From NCBI GenBank assembly GCA_004298155.1, contig SCRD01000024.1:1-64000 (forward strand): a stretch of DNA of 64,000 nt, in the 5' to 3' direction. The position numbers were made by a program, and so were the translations under genes. Position 1 is the stretch's first letter. Each line of letters starts with the position of its first letter. Under the pieces are notes generated by a model that was not told the DNA's origin, did no database searches, and saw only the letters and a list, made by a program, of their open reading frames with translations. Source of the stretch: Acidobacteriota bacterium. Its GTDB lineage: Bacteria > Acidobacteriota > Terriglobia > UBA7540. This document shows, one piece after another, positions 7,247-15,249 of the stretch.

Positions 7247-8854
7247 TTGCACACTACGCGACCACGAGATCGAGTTCTTCTTCTGGCAGGATTACTGCTC
7301 CTGGTTCCATCCTTCCTGCTTCCACAGGATTCTCCTCCCAACGACCCCGTCATCCCGGAAAGCCTGAAATTTGCTCGAATCTACGGCTTGCTGGAGGAGC
7401 ATTATGCCGATTCCATTGACCCTGATCACGCAATTTTCGACGGCGCGATCCGCAGGATGCTTGACACGCTGGACCCTTTCTCGGCGTTTTTTGACCGGCA
7501 ACAATTCAAGCAACTGCAGGAACAGACCCGCGGCGAAGCCATAGGGTTCGGCTCGATCCTGTACGTTAAGCCAGGGAAGGTCCTCGTGCTGCAGGCGGCC
7601 CAGGGGTCGCCCTCCTGGAGAGCAGGGCTAGGACCGGGCGACGAAATTGTTGCGGTCAACGGAGAGAAGGTATTACAGCTTGATTTCCAATCCCTCATCC
7701 AATTGCTGCAACGGTCCCGTTCTCATCCGGTAACGCTGGGAGTTCTGCACCCGGGCAAAGATCAGCCCCAGGAGGTCCGCCTGGTGCCGAAAGAGGTTGA
7801 GCTGCCCACCGTGGATAGCTTTTTTAAGTTTCAGGACCAACAAATCGGATACATCCACGTTTCGGGCTTCGACGCCAAGACAACCCAGGAGGTCCAGAAT
7901 GCAGTTGAAAAACTGGGCGGAGCAAACCTGAAGGGGCTCCTTCTTGACCTTCGAAACAATCATGGCGGCGTGGTTGCAACAGCGGCCGGCGTGGCCAGCT
8001 TATTCCTGAAACCCGGCCTGCCCATCCTCACCATGCGTGGACGCGGCGTGCCCGAAAAGGTGTACAGTACAACGCCCATGCCAGCCCATTTCACCATGCC
8101 GATGGTGGTGTTGATCAATGGTGAAACGGCCAGCGCGGCGGAACTGCTGACGGCAGCTCTGGAAGATCACGACCGGGCCGTGGTGGCGGGAGAAGACTCC
8201 TACGGCAAGGGTGTGGTGGAAGACGTGATGCCCCTTGATGACGATACAGGGCTGGCGCTCACTACCGCCCAATACTTCACGCCCAGCGGACGCTCCATCC
8301 AGCGCCGCCTGCCCGGAACCATGCTGGCAGAAGCAGAATCAGGCCTTGGCAAAAGCACGGGTTTCCACACTGACGATGGCAGGCCGGTTTCCGCCGGCGG
8401 AGGAATAACCCCCGATGTCGCTGTTCCTGCTCGCACGCTGGATCCCTGGGCTATTTTCCTTAACCAGCGCGGCCTTTTTACCGACTTCGCATCGCAATAC
8501 ATCACGTATCATACGGACTTGAAAAAACCTTTCGAGCCCGATTCCGACGTGATGGCAGAATTCCAGAATTTCCTGACGAGCCGTAATATCCGGACGCCGC
8601 CAGAATACTGGGTGAGTGACCAGGACTATCTGAAGCTCAGGATCAGGCAGGAAGTAGTCAGCCTGATTTTCGGGCTTGAAACAGCAAACGAAGTGGAAAT
8701 CAGGGGCGATCCGCAGGTGCAGAAGACTTTGGAGTTGTTCCCCAGGGTCGCTGAAATCCTCAAAGGGCCGCTGCCGGCGGGGGCACAACACGCCAGGCGC
8801 GCGGCAGGAACGGAGAGTCCGCAGCAAAACGGCGTGCGCGCCGGGAGGACGTAA
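7247..8854 (+). CDS. S41-family C-terminal processing protease (CtpA-like)
   Basis: This 535-residue protein, starting at TTG 7247, has a signal peptide (VLLLAGLLLLVPSFLL), an N-terminal helical region, a PDZ domain around residues 100-170 (YVKPGKVLVLQ, AGLGPGDEIVAVNG) and an S41 catalytic domain. The nucleophile Ser296 lies in NGETASAAEL and the general-base Lys321 in EDSYGKGVV, the Ser/Lys dyad of tail-specific proteases. It should cleave periplasmic proteins near their C-terminus. The PDZ of this family recognises C-terminal tails. Its C-terminal 120 residues contain no recognised domain. The TTG start is preceded by only a weak purine run, so the exact start is less certain than the product. 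Confidence 0.9.
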   Translation: MHTTRPRDRVLLLAGLLLLVPSFLLPQDSPPNDPVIPESLKFARIYGLLEEHYADSIDPDHAIFDGAIRRMLDTLDPFSAFFDRQQFKQLQEQTRGEAIGFGSILYVKPGKVLVLQAAQGSPSWRAGLGPGDEIVAVNGEKVLQLDFQSLIQLLQRSRSHPVTLGVLHPGKDQPQEVRLVPKEVELPTVDSFFKFQDQQIGYIHVSGFDAKTTQEVQNAVEKLGGANLKGLLLDLRNNHGGVVATAAGVASLFLKPGLPILTMRGRGVPEKVYSTTPMPAHFTMPMVVLINGETASAAELLTAALEDHDRAVVAGEDSYGKGVVEDVMPLDDDTGLALTTAQYFTPSGRSIQRRLPGTMLAEAESGLGKSTGFHTDDGRPVSAGGGITPDVAVPARTLDPWAIFLNQRGLFTDFASQYITYHTDLKKPFEPDSDVMAEFQNFLTSRNIRTPPEYWVSDQDYLKLRIRQEVVSLIFGLETANEVEIRGDPQVQKTLELFPRVAEILKGPLPAGAQHARRAAGTESPQQNGVRAGRT

Positions 8855-8907
8855 TAGCACGGGAAGGCGTGCACGGCGCCTCCGCCGGCATGCGCCGTGT
8901 TATGAAT

Positions 8908-9297
8908 TTATGCAACCGCCAGGGCTTCAATCTCCACCAGCATGTCCGGGTCAACCAGGCGGCTGACGCCCACAAAGCTCGTTGCGGGGTGGACTTCGCC
9001 AAAGCACTCCGCATGTCCCTTCGCCACCTCTTCCCAGCGGTCCATATCGATGAGATAAACCCGCGTACGGACCACGTGTTCCAGGCTCAGCCCAAGGCGC
9101 TTCAAGGCGTTCTCGATGTTCCGTATGGCTTGCACGGTCTGCGCATAGGCATCACCGGGAGCAATAATCTTTCCCGAAGTATCCGTCGCAGTTGTTCCCG
9201 AAACGTAAACCGTATCGCCCACCTGCACGGCGCGGGCATATCCAACCTTGGGTTCCCAGGGCGTTCCGGAAAATATTTTAGTGCGCTTGTTCTTCAT
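8908..9297 (-). CDS. RidA/YjgF/UK114 family protein (enamine/imine deaminase)
   Basis: 129 residues from an ATG with a strong AAGGAGGGA upstream. Typical family blocks are VGDTVYVSGTTATD, NIENALKRLGLSLEHVVRTRVYLIDM and a C-terminal MLVEIEALAVA. Arg in VRTRVYL corresponds to the carboxylate-binding Arg of active RidA enzymes, which hydrolyse reactive 2-aminoacrylate and related imines made by PLP enzymes; they are cytosolic trimers. The Ser/Cys-containing segment near the C-terminus differs from E. coli RidA, so this may belong to a Rid1-7 subgroup with another substrate. It converges with the S41 gene and is followed upstream by the thioesterase gene in the same orientation. Confidence 0.9.
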   Translation of the reverse strand: MKNKRTKIFSGTPWEPKVGYARAVQVGDTVYVSGTTATDTSGKIIAPGDAYAQTVQAIRNIENALKRLGLSLEHVVRTRVYLIDMDRWEEVAKGHAECFGEVHPATSFVGVSRLVDPDMLVEIEALAVA

Positions 9298-9379
9298 GAA
9301 TCCCTCCTTGATGCTCCCGGATGAGCAGACCACGGGACTGTTTTCAACTCACGGGTTTGCACTGCTGTTTGTGCTTGAA

Positions 9380-10018
9380 CTATTTGTACTTATGTTTTTC
9401 AAAATAACGGCGGTGTGCGCGTGCTGCCGCTTCCAGGCGATGGCGACGCCGGATTAACGCTTCGCGATACTCGTGCTTTTCCTCCTGTGTTGCAGGAACC
9501 ACCGCAGGGACCTTGACCGGCCGTCCGCCCTCGTCAAGGGCGACATAGGTGACAAAGGCAGAGCTCGTCTGGCGATGCTCGCCGGTGAGAGAATCTTCAA
9601 GATAGACCTTCACTGCCACCTCGACCGAGGTCTGGAAAGCCCGCGTGACCTGAGCGCGAAGGATGATGAGCTGCCCAACCCCAATGGGATGGAGAAAGTC
9701 CAGGTTGTCCACCGAAACCGTCACCACTACGCTGCGCGTATGACGCTGAGCAGCAATCGCTCCTGCAATATCGATCAGGTGCATGACCTTGCCGCCCAGT
9801 ATGTTGCCGAGTGGATTGGCATCGTTCGGCAGAACGACTTCCACCATTTCAACCCGGGATTCGCCGACCGTTTTCGCGCTTCGTTTCCGCTTCCTTCTCT
9901 GTTTCTGCAAGGGCCACCGGGCTCCGCGATATTTGCTTGTCCTGAAAACATTCGGCAAACTCTCAGGGACATGTTCTTTCAGAAGAGGGTCCCTGACTCC
10001 TGCCGCACTCTCCGCCAT
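9380..10018 (-). CDS. Acyl-CoA thioesterase, hotdog fold (YciA/ACOT type)
   Basis: The core reads VVLPNDANPLGNILGGKVMHLID with the conserved Asn and Asp of hotdog acyl-CoA hydrolases, then VTVSVDNLDFLHPIGVGQLI and a VKVYLEDSLTGE strand, matching YciA/BFIT-like enzymes that hydrolyse acyl-CoA to free acid and CoA. A basic, coiled C-terminal tail (RRRHRLEAAARAHRRYFEKHK) is extra. The N-terminus is ambiguous: ATG 10018 is used here, but a TTG at 9910 would start just before the conserved core and give the usual length of about 175. No fatty-acid genes are nearby. Confidence 0.8.
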   Translation of the reverse strand: MAESAAGVRDPLLKEHVPESLPNVFRTSKYRGARWPLQKQRRKRKRSAKTVGESRVEMVEVVLPNDANPLGNILGGKVMHLIDIAGAIAAQRHTRSVVVTVSVDNLDFLHPIGVGQLIILRAQVTRAFQTSVEVAVKVYLEDSLTGEHRQTSSAFVTYVALDEGGRPVKVPAVVPATQEEKHEYREALIRRRHRLEAAARAHRRYFEKHKYK

Positions 10019-10054
10019 CCGTCTGCAGCCGATTACACACCCGCGCGCTTTCAA

Positions 10055-10630
10055 AGCGGCGGAATATTTTTAGCTTCATTCTGAACTGTATGCTTATAGT
10101 ACGTCACTCGTCATCTCATTACAACCCGATTTGGAGCTGGGCTAAAGCAGCCAGCTCGGAAAGCTACACTGCTTCTGATCGAGGCTTCGTCTGCATCGTT
10201 GGCTGGATCGGTGGGCTGCCGTAAGCATTTATTCTGCAAGCGATTAGTTGAAACAGCAGCAAAAAGGCAAGAGCGCGGGCGGCATGGCAACACCAGGCTG
10301 CGGTCCCGTCCATTGCCCGCTATTCCTGACACTGCAACCAGAGGCGCCGCCACGTCTGAATTTAACTTAATAGTTAATATCCACGCCACAATTGAACGTC
10401 TCACTCTTCTGTGCTACCGTGTGTTCAAGTCTAAAGGCCACCGGGGTCCAGCCTTAGGGATTTTCGGGAACAAAAAAAGCAGGAGTATTGCTGCTTTGGT
10501 GTATCAGCTTCATCGGGCGGGCTGCCATTTTGCGCCGGACCACGGGTCGCATCAACGCGACCGTAGAGCGAAGTGTTGGTGCGCGGTAACCCTCAAGCCC
10601 GATGTCGAAACTTCAAACGCGGGGGTTCAG
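10055..10630. other. Long intergenic region before the secreted Ig-repeat gene
   Basis: No convincing gene. It holds two short hairpins (AGCAG/CTGCT around 10478-10497 and GGTCGC/GCGACC at 10545-10562), and an AT-rich patch near 10360-10380. I could not match it to a known riboswitch; a regulatory leader is possible. Confidence 0.3.
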
Positions 10631-13573
10631 ATGAAAGCTCGGAGCCTGATGTTCACCCTGGCCGTACTGGTAGCAGCAGGATTGTTTTCAACTGCAAGCG
10701 CCCAACAGCCGAATGGCCCGGTCCATATCACTTCGGTCGCGCACGCTGTGTCTAATCCCCCGGATTCATCCGGAGCAGCCACAAGCAATAAGATTTTTGG
10801 ACCAGCTCGTGTGATTCCTCTGCGTCGCCCGCTAGATACCGGCCTGGCAATCCATAGCGGAACGGGCGCAGCAGGCCCAGCCGCGCCCAGTGTTGGCGCA
10901 TGGTCTGACGCTGACGTGCAGACTACGTACAATCCTTCCCAATTGACGGTCAGCAACGTTTTCGGCGGAATTGGCTTTACAGGGCTCATTCCGCCCGATG
11001 AGAACCTTTCTGTGGGCATCAACACGACGGGCGCCAGTCCGCAGACTCAAATCGTTTTGGTCGTCAACACCAGCTACACTGTCTATACCACCTCCGGCAG
11101 CGGCGTCAAAAGCGGGTACCTGGACTCAAGCTTTTTTGCAGGCCTGACCAGCAGTCTGTGCTCAAGCTCAAACGGCGGCGATCCGATTGTGCTTTTCGAC
11201 AAACTCGACGGGCGCTGGATTATCAGCCAGCTTGCCTACAACTCCACCAATACTGACAATCACCTTTGCATGGCAATATCGCAAACGTCGGATGCCACGG
11301 GCGCCTATGATGCTTACGATTTTCCGTTTGGATCAAACCTGCCCGACTATCCAAAACTCGCCATCTGGCCTGATGGAATTTACTTCTCAGCAAATATGTA
11401 CGCCAGCAACGGCAGCGTGCTTCAGTTCAAGGGCGCCGAGGCCTGCAGCTTTCCGCGCGGGGACGTAACGAGCCCGCCACCCAGCGGCCAGATAACTTTC
11501 AGTTGCTCCCCCGGAACTAACGCCGGCATCTATAACATCCTGCCAGCAGACCTGGAAAACCTGCCGGGGACTGTTTCTCTGCCCAGTGGTCCGGACTATT
11601 ACGTGCAGTATGTGGAAAACCTCGGCCCCGGCACGGGCAATGACCTCAGGATTTATCGGTTTGATCCAGTCTCGGGTTCTCTCAACATCGTAAACGACCT
11701 GGCAGTGAGCGGTTTTCATGATGCGTGCGGGGGAGGCACCTGTATTCCCCAGGAAGGCATCGCGCAGCAACTCGATTCGCTGGGCGACCGGTTGATGTAC
11801 CGCCTCTCTTTCCGCGCCTATGGCGATCACGACCAGATGGTTGTGAACCACTCGGTGCAAATTAGCTCCAGCGACAATCAGACAGGCGTTCGATGGTATG
11901 TCATCCGGAGGGATAACGGCGGACCGTTCTACGTTAACAAGGAAAGTACCTTCAGCCCAGACGTCAGCACCTATCGCTGGATGGGCAGCATTGCACAGAA
12001 CAAGAATGGGGATTTGGGCCTTGGCTACAGCGTTTCAGGCGTGACCACCTTCCCAGGCATCGCCGTCACCGGACTGAAGAACGGCTCGGATACGCTGATG
12101 GAGCAGGAACAGCGAATGTACAACGGCACTGACCAGAGTTATCAGGGAACTTACAGCCGCTGGGGCGATTACTCCAGTATGAGTGTGGACCCGACCGATG
12201 ATTGCAGCTTCTGGTACACCAACGAGTACTCCAAGCCGCCCGTCCTGAGTTTTGATTTTCTCTGGAATACTGTCATCGGCAAAATGAGTTTTGGAAATTG
12301 CTCGGCGTCCCTATCGCCCGGCTTCTCGCTTTCGGCGAACGCTCCCACAACCCAGACTGTCACTCCCGGGGCCGGCGCATCATACTCAATCACAGTCACC
12401 CCGGCGAGCGGCTACAACGGCATCGTTGACCTGAGCGTGGGAAGCGGCTGTCCAACTGGTGCCACCTGCACTCTTTCGCCGTCCCAGATTGATTTCAGCG
12501 TGAGTTCCGCGCCCGTCAGCACAACTTTGGCCGTCAATACCGGCTCCAGCACCACCGCGCAAAACTACACCATCGTGGTGAAGGGCACGGACCATACAAA
12601 CTCCACCATCACAGGCCAGACGTCTGTGGTGCTGGCAGTCACTGACTTTTCGCTCAGTTCCAACCCCTCGTCCCAGACGGTGACGGCAGGTACGAATGCC
12701 TCTTACACCATTACAGCAAACGCCTTGAATGGATTCAGCGGGACTGTCAGCCTGAGCGTGGGCTCTACTTGCCCGGCGGGACTCACCTGCGCTTTCGGGT
12801 CTGCTTCCATTAGCGCCGGCAGTTCAACCACGCTCACGATCAGTGGCACGGGCAGCGTGACCACAGCCTCGACATTCACAATCACCGTGACCGGTACAGC
12901 TAGCGGCCTGACCCGCACCACAACCGCCAGCCTGACGGTCAATCCTCTTTCGCCGGACTTTTCATTATCGGCCACACCGGGGAGCCAGACGGTCACCGCC
13001 GGGACCGGTACCAGCTATACTGTGACCATTACGCCCTCAGGCGGGTTCAATGGAAGCGTCAGTTTAAGTGTAAGCGGGCTTCCGAGCGGCGCAACTGGCA
13101 CTTTCACAACAAACCCGGCCACCAGCTCTTCCACGTTGAACATCGCGACCAGCAGCTCGACTCCGGCCGGGACGTCCACGCTGACCATCACCGGGACCAG
13201 TGGCGGACTGACTCACACCACAACCGTCAGCCTGACGGTTAACGCACCTGCAAGCGGTGATTTCTCAATCAGCGCGTCGCCGGGCAGTCTGACGCTAAAG
13301 AATGGGCAGAGCGGGAGCTATACGGTCACGATCAGCCCATCCGGCGGCTTCACAGGCTTGGTTGACCTTACCGTGTCTGGGTGTCCCGGCAACACAGGGT
13401 GCAGCTTCTCGGTCACTCCACTGAACATAACCGGAGGGGCCTCTGTCTCCAGCCAACTCAATGTATCGGATAATGGAGCGGCGCGCGGGAGTTCAACGCT
13501 TAAAATTACAGGAACCAGCAGAGCAAACCCAGGTCTTACTCACTCGGTCTCTGTGAGTCTGAGGACTCGCTAG
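10631..13573 (+). CDS. Large secreted protein with four C-terminal Ig-like repeats
   Basis: 980 residues from ATG 10631, which directly precedes a clean signal peptide (MFTLAVLVAAGLFSTASA). Residues about 60-560 form a beta-rich globular part with repeated blade-like segments (GDPIVLFDKLDGRWIISQLA, DYPKLAIWPDGIYFSAN, STYRWMGSIAQNKNGDLGLG) resembling a sialidase/BNR-type propeller, but I see no catalytic motif I can name. From about residue 565 to the end there are four Ig-like/bacterial surface repeats of about 100 residues, each starting FSLSA or FSISA and rich in Thr, Ser and Gly. Such proteins are typical of Acidobacteriota and probably act at the cell surface or outside. The frame is open 430 bases further upstream, without coding character. 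No secretion-system partner is adjacent. Confidence 0.8.
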   Translation: MKARSLMFTLAVLVAAGLFSTASAQQPNGPVHITSVAHAVSNPPDSSGAATSNKIFGPARVIPLRRPLDTGLAIHSGTGAAGPAAPSVGAWSDADVQTTYNPSQLTVSNVFGGIGFTGLIPPDENLSVGINTTGASPQTQIVLVVNTSYTVYTTSGSGVKSGYLDSSFFAGLTSSLCSSSNGGDPIVLFDKLDGRWIISQLAYNSTNTDNHLCMAISQTSDATGAYDAYDFPFGSNLPDYPKLAIWPDGIYFSANMYASNGSVLQFKGAEACSFPRGDVTSPPPSGQITFSCSPGTNAGIYNILPADLENLPGTVSLPSGPDYYVQYVENLGPGTGNDLRIYRFDPVSGSLNIVNDLAVSGFHDACGGGTCIPQEGIAQQLDSLGDRLMYRLSFRAYGDHDQMVVNHSVQISSSDNQTGVRWYVIRRDNGGPFYVNKESTFSPDVSTYRWMGSIAQNKNGDLGLGYSVSGVTTFPGIAVTGLKNGSDTLMEQEQRMYNGTDQSYQGTYSRWGDYSSMSVDPTDDCSFWYTNEYSKPPVLSFDFLWNTVIGKMSFGNCSASLSPGFSLSANAPTTQTVTPGAGASYSITVTPASGYNGIVDLSVGSGCPTGATCTLSPSQIDFSVSSAPVSTTLAVNTGSSTTAQNYTIVVKGTDHTNSTITGQTSVVLAVTDFSLSSNPSSQTVTAGTNASYTITANALNGFSGTVSLSVGSTCPAGLTCAFGSASISAGSSTTLTISGTGSVTTASTFTITVTGTASGLTRTTTASLTVNPLSPDFSLSATPGSQTVTAGTGTSYTVTITPSGGFNGSVSLSVSGLPSGATGTFTTNPATSSSTLNIATSSSTPAGTSTLTITGTSGGLTHTTTVSLTVNAPASGDFSISASPGSLTLKNGQSGSYTVTISPSGGFTGLVDLTVSGCPGNTGCSFSVTPLNITGGASVSSQLNVSDNGAARGSSTLKITGTSRANPGLTHSVSVSLRTR
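12323..13573 (+). repeat. Four tandem Ig-like coding repeats
   Basis: Units begin at about 12323, 12647, 12959 and 13262, each opening with an F-S-[LI]-S codon string and a QTVT or similar strand, and closing with VSLTVN-like sequence. Units 2 and 3 are the most alike, which suggests recent internal duplication. Confidence 0.75.
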
Positions 13574-13785
13574 TGGTGAGTAGCAGCGCTGTCGGGCTGG
13601 ATGAGTTCGTGGAGGGTTGTCCAGTCCGGCGGACGGAGTCATTCCTCTCCCATGATCAGCCGTGCTGAACGCTCAGCGACTGAGGCTTGATTGATAAAAG
13701 TCAGCCGAACGGAACATTGTGCAGGAGCCCGAGTGCCGCTCTATTTCACAAGCGTCTGAAGTGGGCAACTATGGCCGCTCCTGCT

Positions 13786-14280
13786 TCATCGCCGTGCCAC
13801 ATTGGGAATCCACCTTGCAGTGGTCCTGCAATACTCCTGGTAGGTTGCGCCAAACAACCTGCCGAGAGTCGGCTCCTCGTAGTAGATGACCACGAGGTGG
13901 ACAAGCAGTAGCAGCACAGGCACCATAAGCAGAATGGAAACCGAGCACTCATAGAAGCCAAATCCGGCAAGCAGAAGTAGCCCTCCGGTGTACATGGGAT
14001 TGCGCGCGTACCGGTATGGACCGATGGCGACAAACTCCCTGGGCGCGTCAAAAGGCGCAGGAGTTCCCTTCCCGCGCACGATAAACGTGCCGACGCAAGC
14101 CAGAACCAGAACACCGCCCGCAACCATCAGCACGATTCCCGGAATCTCAACAACATCCGGCAGCATGACCTGCAGGGCGCGGTCAAACGCCCGGACGCGT
14201 AACGCCAGCCAGGCAAAAAAGAGCAAAAAGCCGGTCATATAGGCCAGGGCTCTCAAGCCAACCAGCAGCGTCTTCACCAC
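13786..14280 (-). CDS. Isoprenylcysteine/phospholipid methyltransferase family membrane protein (ICMT/PEMT)
   Basis: 164 residues, GTG start with GGAGGAA eight bases upstream. Four or five hydrophobic helices, with the family SAM-binding signature YRYARNPMYTG and the C-terminal EEPTLGRLFGATYQEYC block (Glu-Glu followed by a Tyr-x-x-Tyr) seen in ICMT- and PEMT-like membrane methyltransferases. These transfer methyl groups to lipid-borne or isoprenoid acceptors in the inner membrane; bacterial acceptors are mostly unknown. It lies between the secreted Ig protein (convergent) and the skp end of the envelope operon, 290 bases away, so it is probably a separate unit. Confidence 0.8.
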   Translation of the reverse strand: MVKTLLVGLRALAYMTGFLLFFAWLALRVRAFDRALQVMLPDVVEIPGIVLMVAGGVLVLACVGTFIVRGKGTPAPFDAPREFVAIGPYRYARNPMYTGGLLLLAGFGFYECSVSILLMVPVLLLLVHLVVIYYEEPTLGRLFGATYQEYCRTTARWIPNVARR

Positions 14281-14570
14281 AGGTTGTTCCTCCTGGGTTA
14301 CGGGACAAACGTTCTGATCTTGGAAATTGTACTCCGGCAGGATCGAGGCTTGAAGATAAGAATCTGGTTTTCGGCAGATGAGGATCCTTCGGGGAGGTCA
14401 GCGGAGGGCTGCCCGTCTCTTCATGCTGCCAGCCCAGAGCAATAACCCCCGCCACCATCGTTTCCGGAAATGGAGAAGATGATGAAGACAGGGGTCGATG
14501 CTTGACCTTGCCAGCCTCCCTTGAGCGACGGGGGCCGCCCGTGAGGGCGAACGGCATCCCGCTCATCCAA

Positions 14571-15179
14571 TCAGGGATTGGGCCTGGCCGGGGCTCTTGG
14601 CGTCGCGGCGGAACCGGAAGAGCCTGCGGGCGATGAGGACGCCTGCGCCGGATTCGCGGAATCATAAAGCTTGACGATCTCCGGCGTAATGTCAACACCC
14701 TTCGCCGCATAATAGACAGGGACCTGGCTGCCATCGATCACCAGCGCGTAACCGTGCCCAGAAGCGTACTGGTCGATCACTTTCACCATCTTCTGCCCCA
14801 GCTCCCGCATCACCGTGTCACGGTCATACTGAAAAGACGATTGCGCATCCTGTTCCAGCCGCTGAAGGACTGTCTGCTTCTCCTGAAGGTCGTGCTGCAT
14901 CCGGCGCTGTTCATCCGCGCTCAGAGTGGTCATCTGCTTCTGGAGTTGCTGCTGCATATTCTGCACGTCTTCCTGCCGCTGGTTGATCTCCGTCTCACGC
15001 GGCTGATACTTTTTCTGGAGATCCTGAAGGGCCTGTTTCCCCTCAGCGGTCCCCAAAATGGCCTGCTGGATGTCAACGACGGCAATTTTGTCCCCCGCCG
15101 GTGAGCTTTGCGCCCTCAGGTATTTTGGTGGTACCACCAGGCAGGCCGCCATTATCAATAACCAAACGCGATATCTCAT
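14571..15179 (-). CDS. skp: Periplasmic chaperone Skp/OmpH
   Basis: 202 residues from ATG 15179 with AAAGGAGTAAGGAAGA just upstream. A signal peptide (VWLLIMAACLVVPP) is followed by KIAVVDIQQAILGTAEGKQA, the OmpH/Skp opening strand, then a long coiled-coil rich in Gln and Glu (residues about 60-130) that forms the tentacles of the Skp trimer, then the closing strand GYALVIDGSQVPVYYAA. The Ser/Pro/Ala tail of about 25 residues is extra. Skp holds unfolded outer-membrane proteins in the periplasm for BamA. It lies 71 bases after bamA, the arrangement found in many Gram-negative bacteria. Confidence 0.9.
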   Translation of the reverse strand: MRYRVWLLIMAACLVVPPKYLRAQSSPAGDKIAVVDIQQAILGTAEGKQALQDLQKKYQPRETEINQRQEDVQNMQQQLQKQMTTLSADEQRRMQHDLQEKQTVLQRLEQDAQSSFQYDRDTVMRELGQKMVKVIDQYASGHGYALVIDGSQVPVYYAAKGVDITPEIVKLYDSANPAQASSSPAGSSGSAATPRAPARPNP

Positions 15180-15249
15180 TCTTCCTTACTCCTTTGCCAT
15201 CAATAAAGCTCGGATTTATCTTGCCACTGCCCCCTGAATAGCTGTCAAG

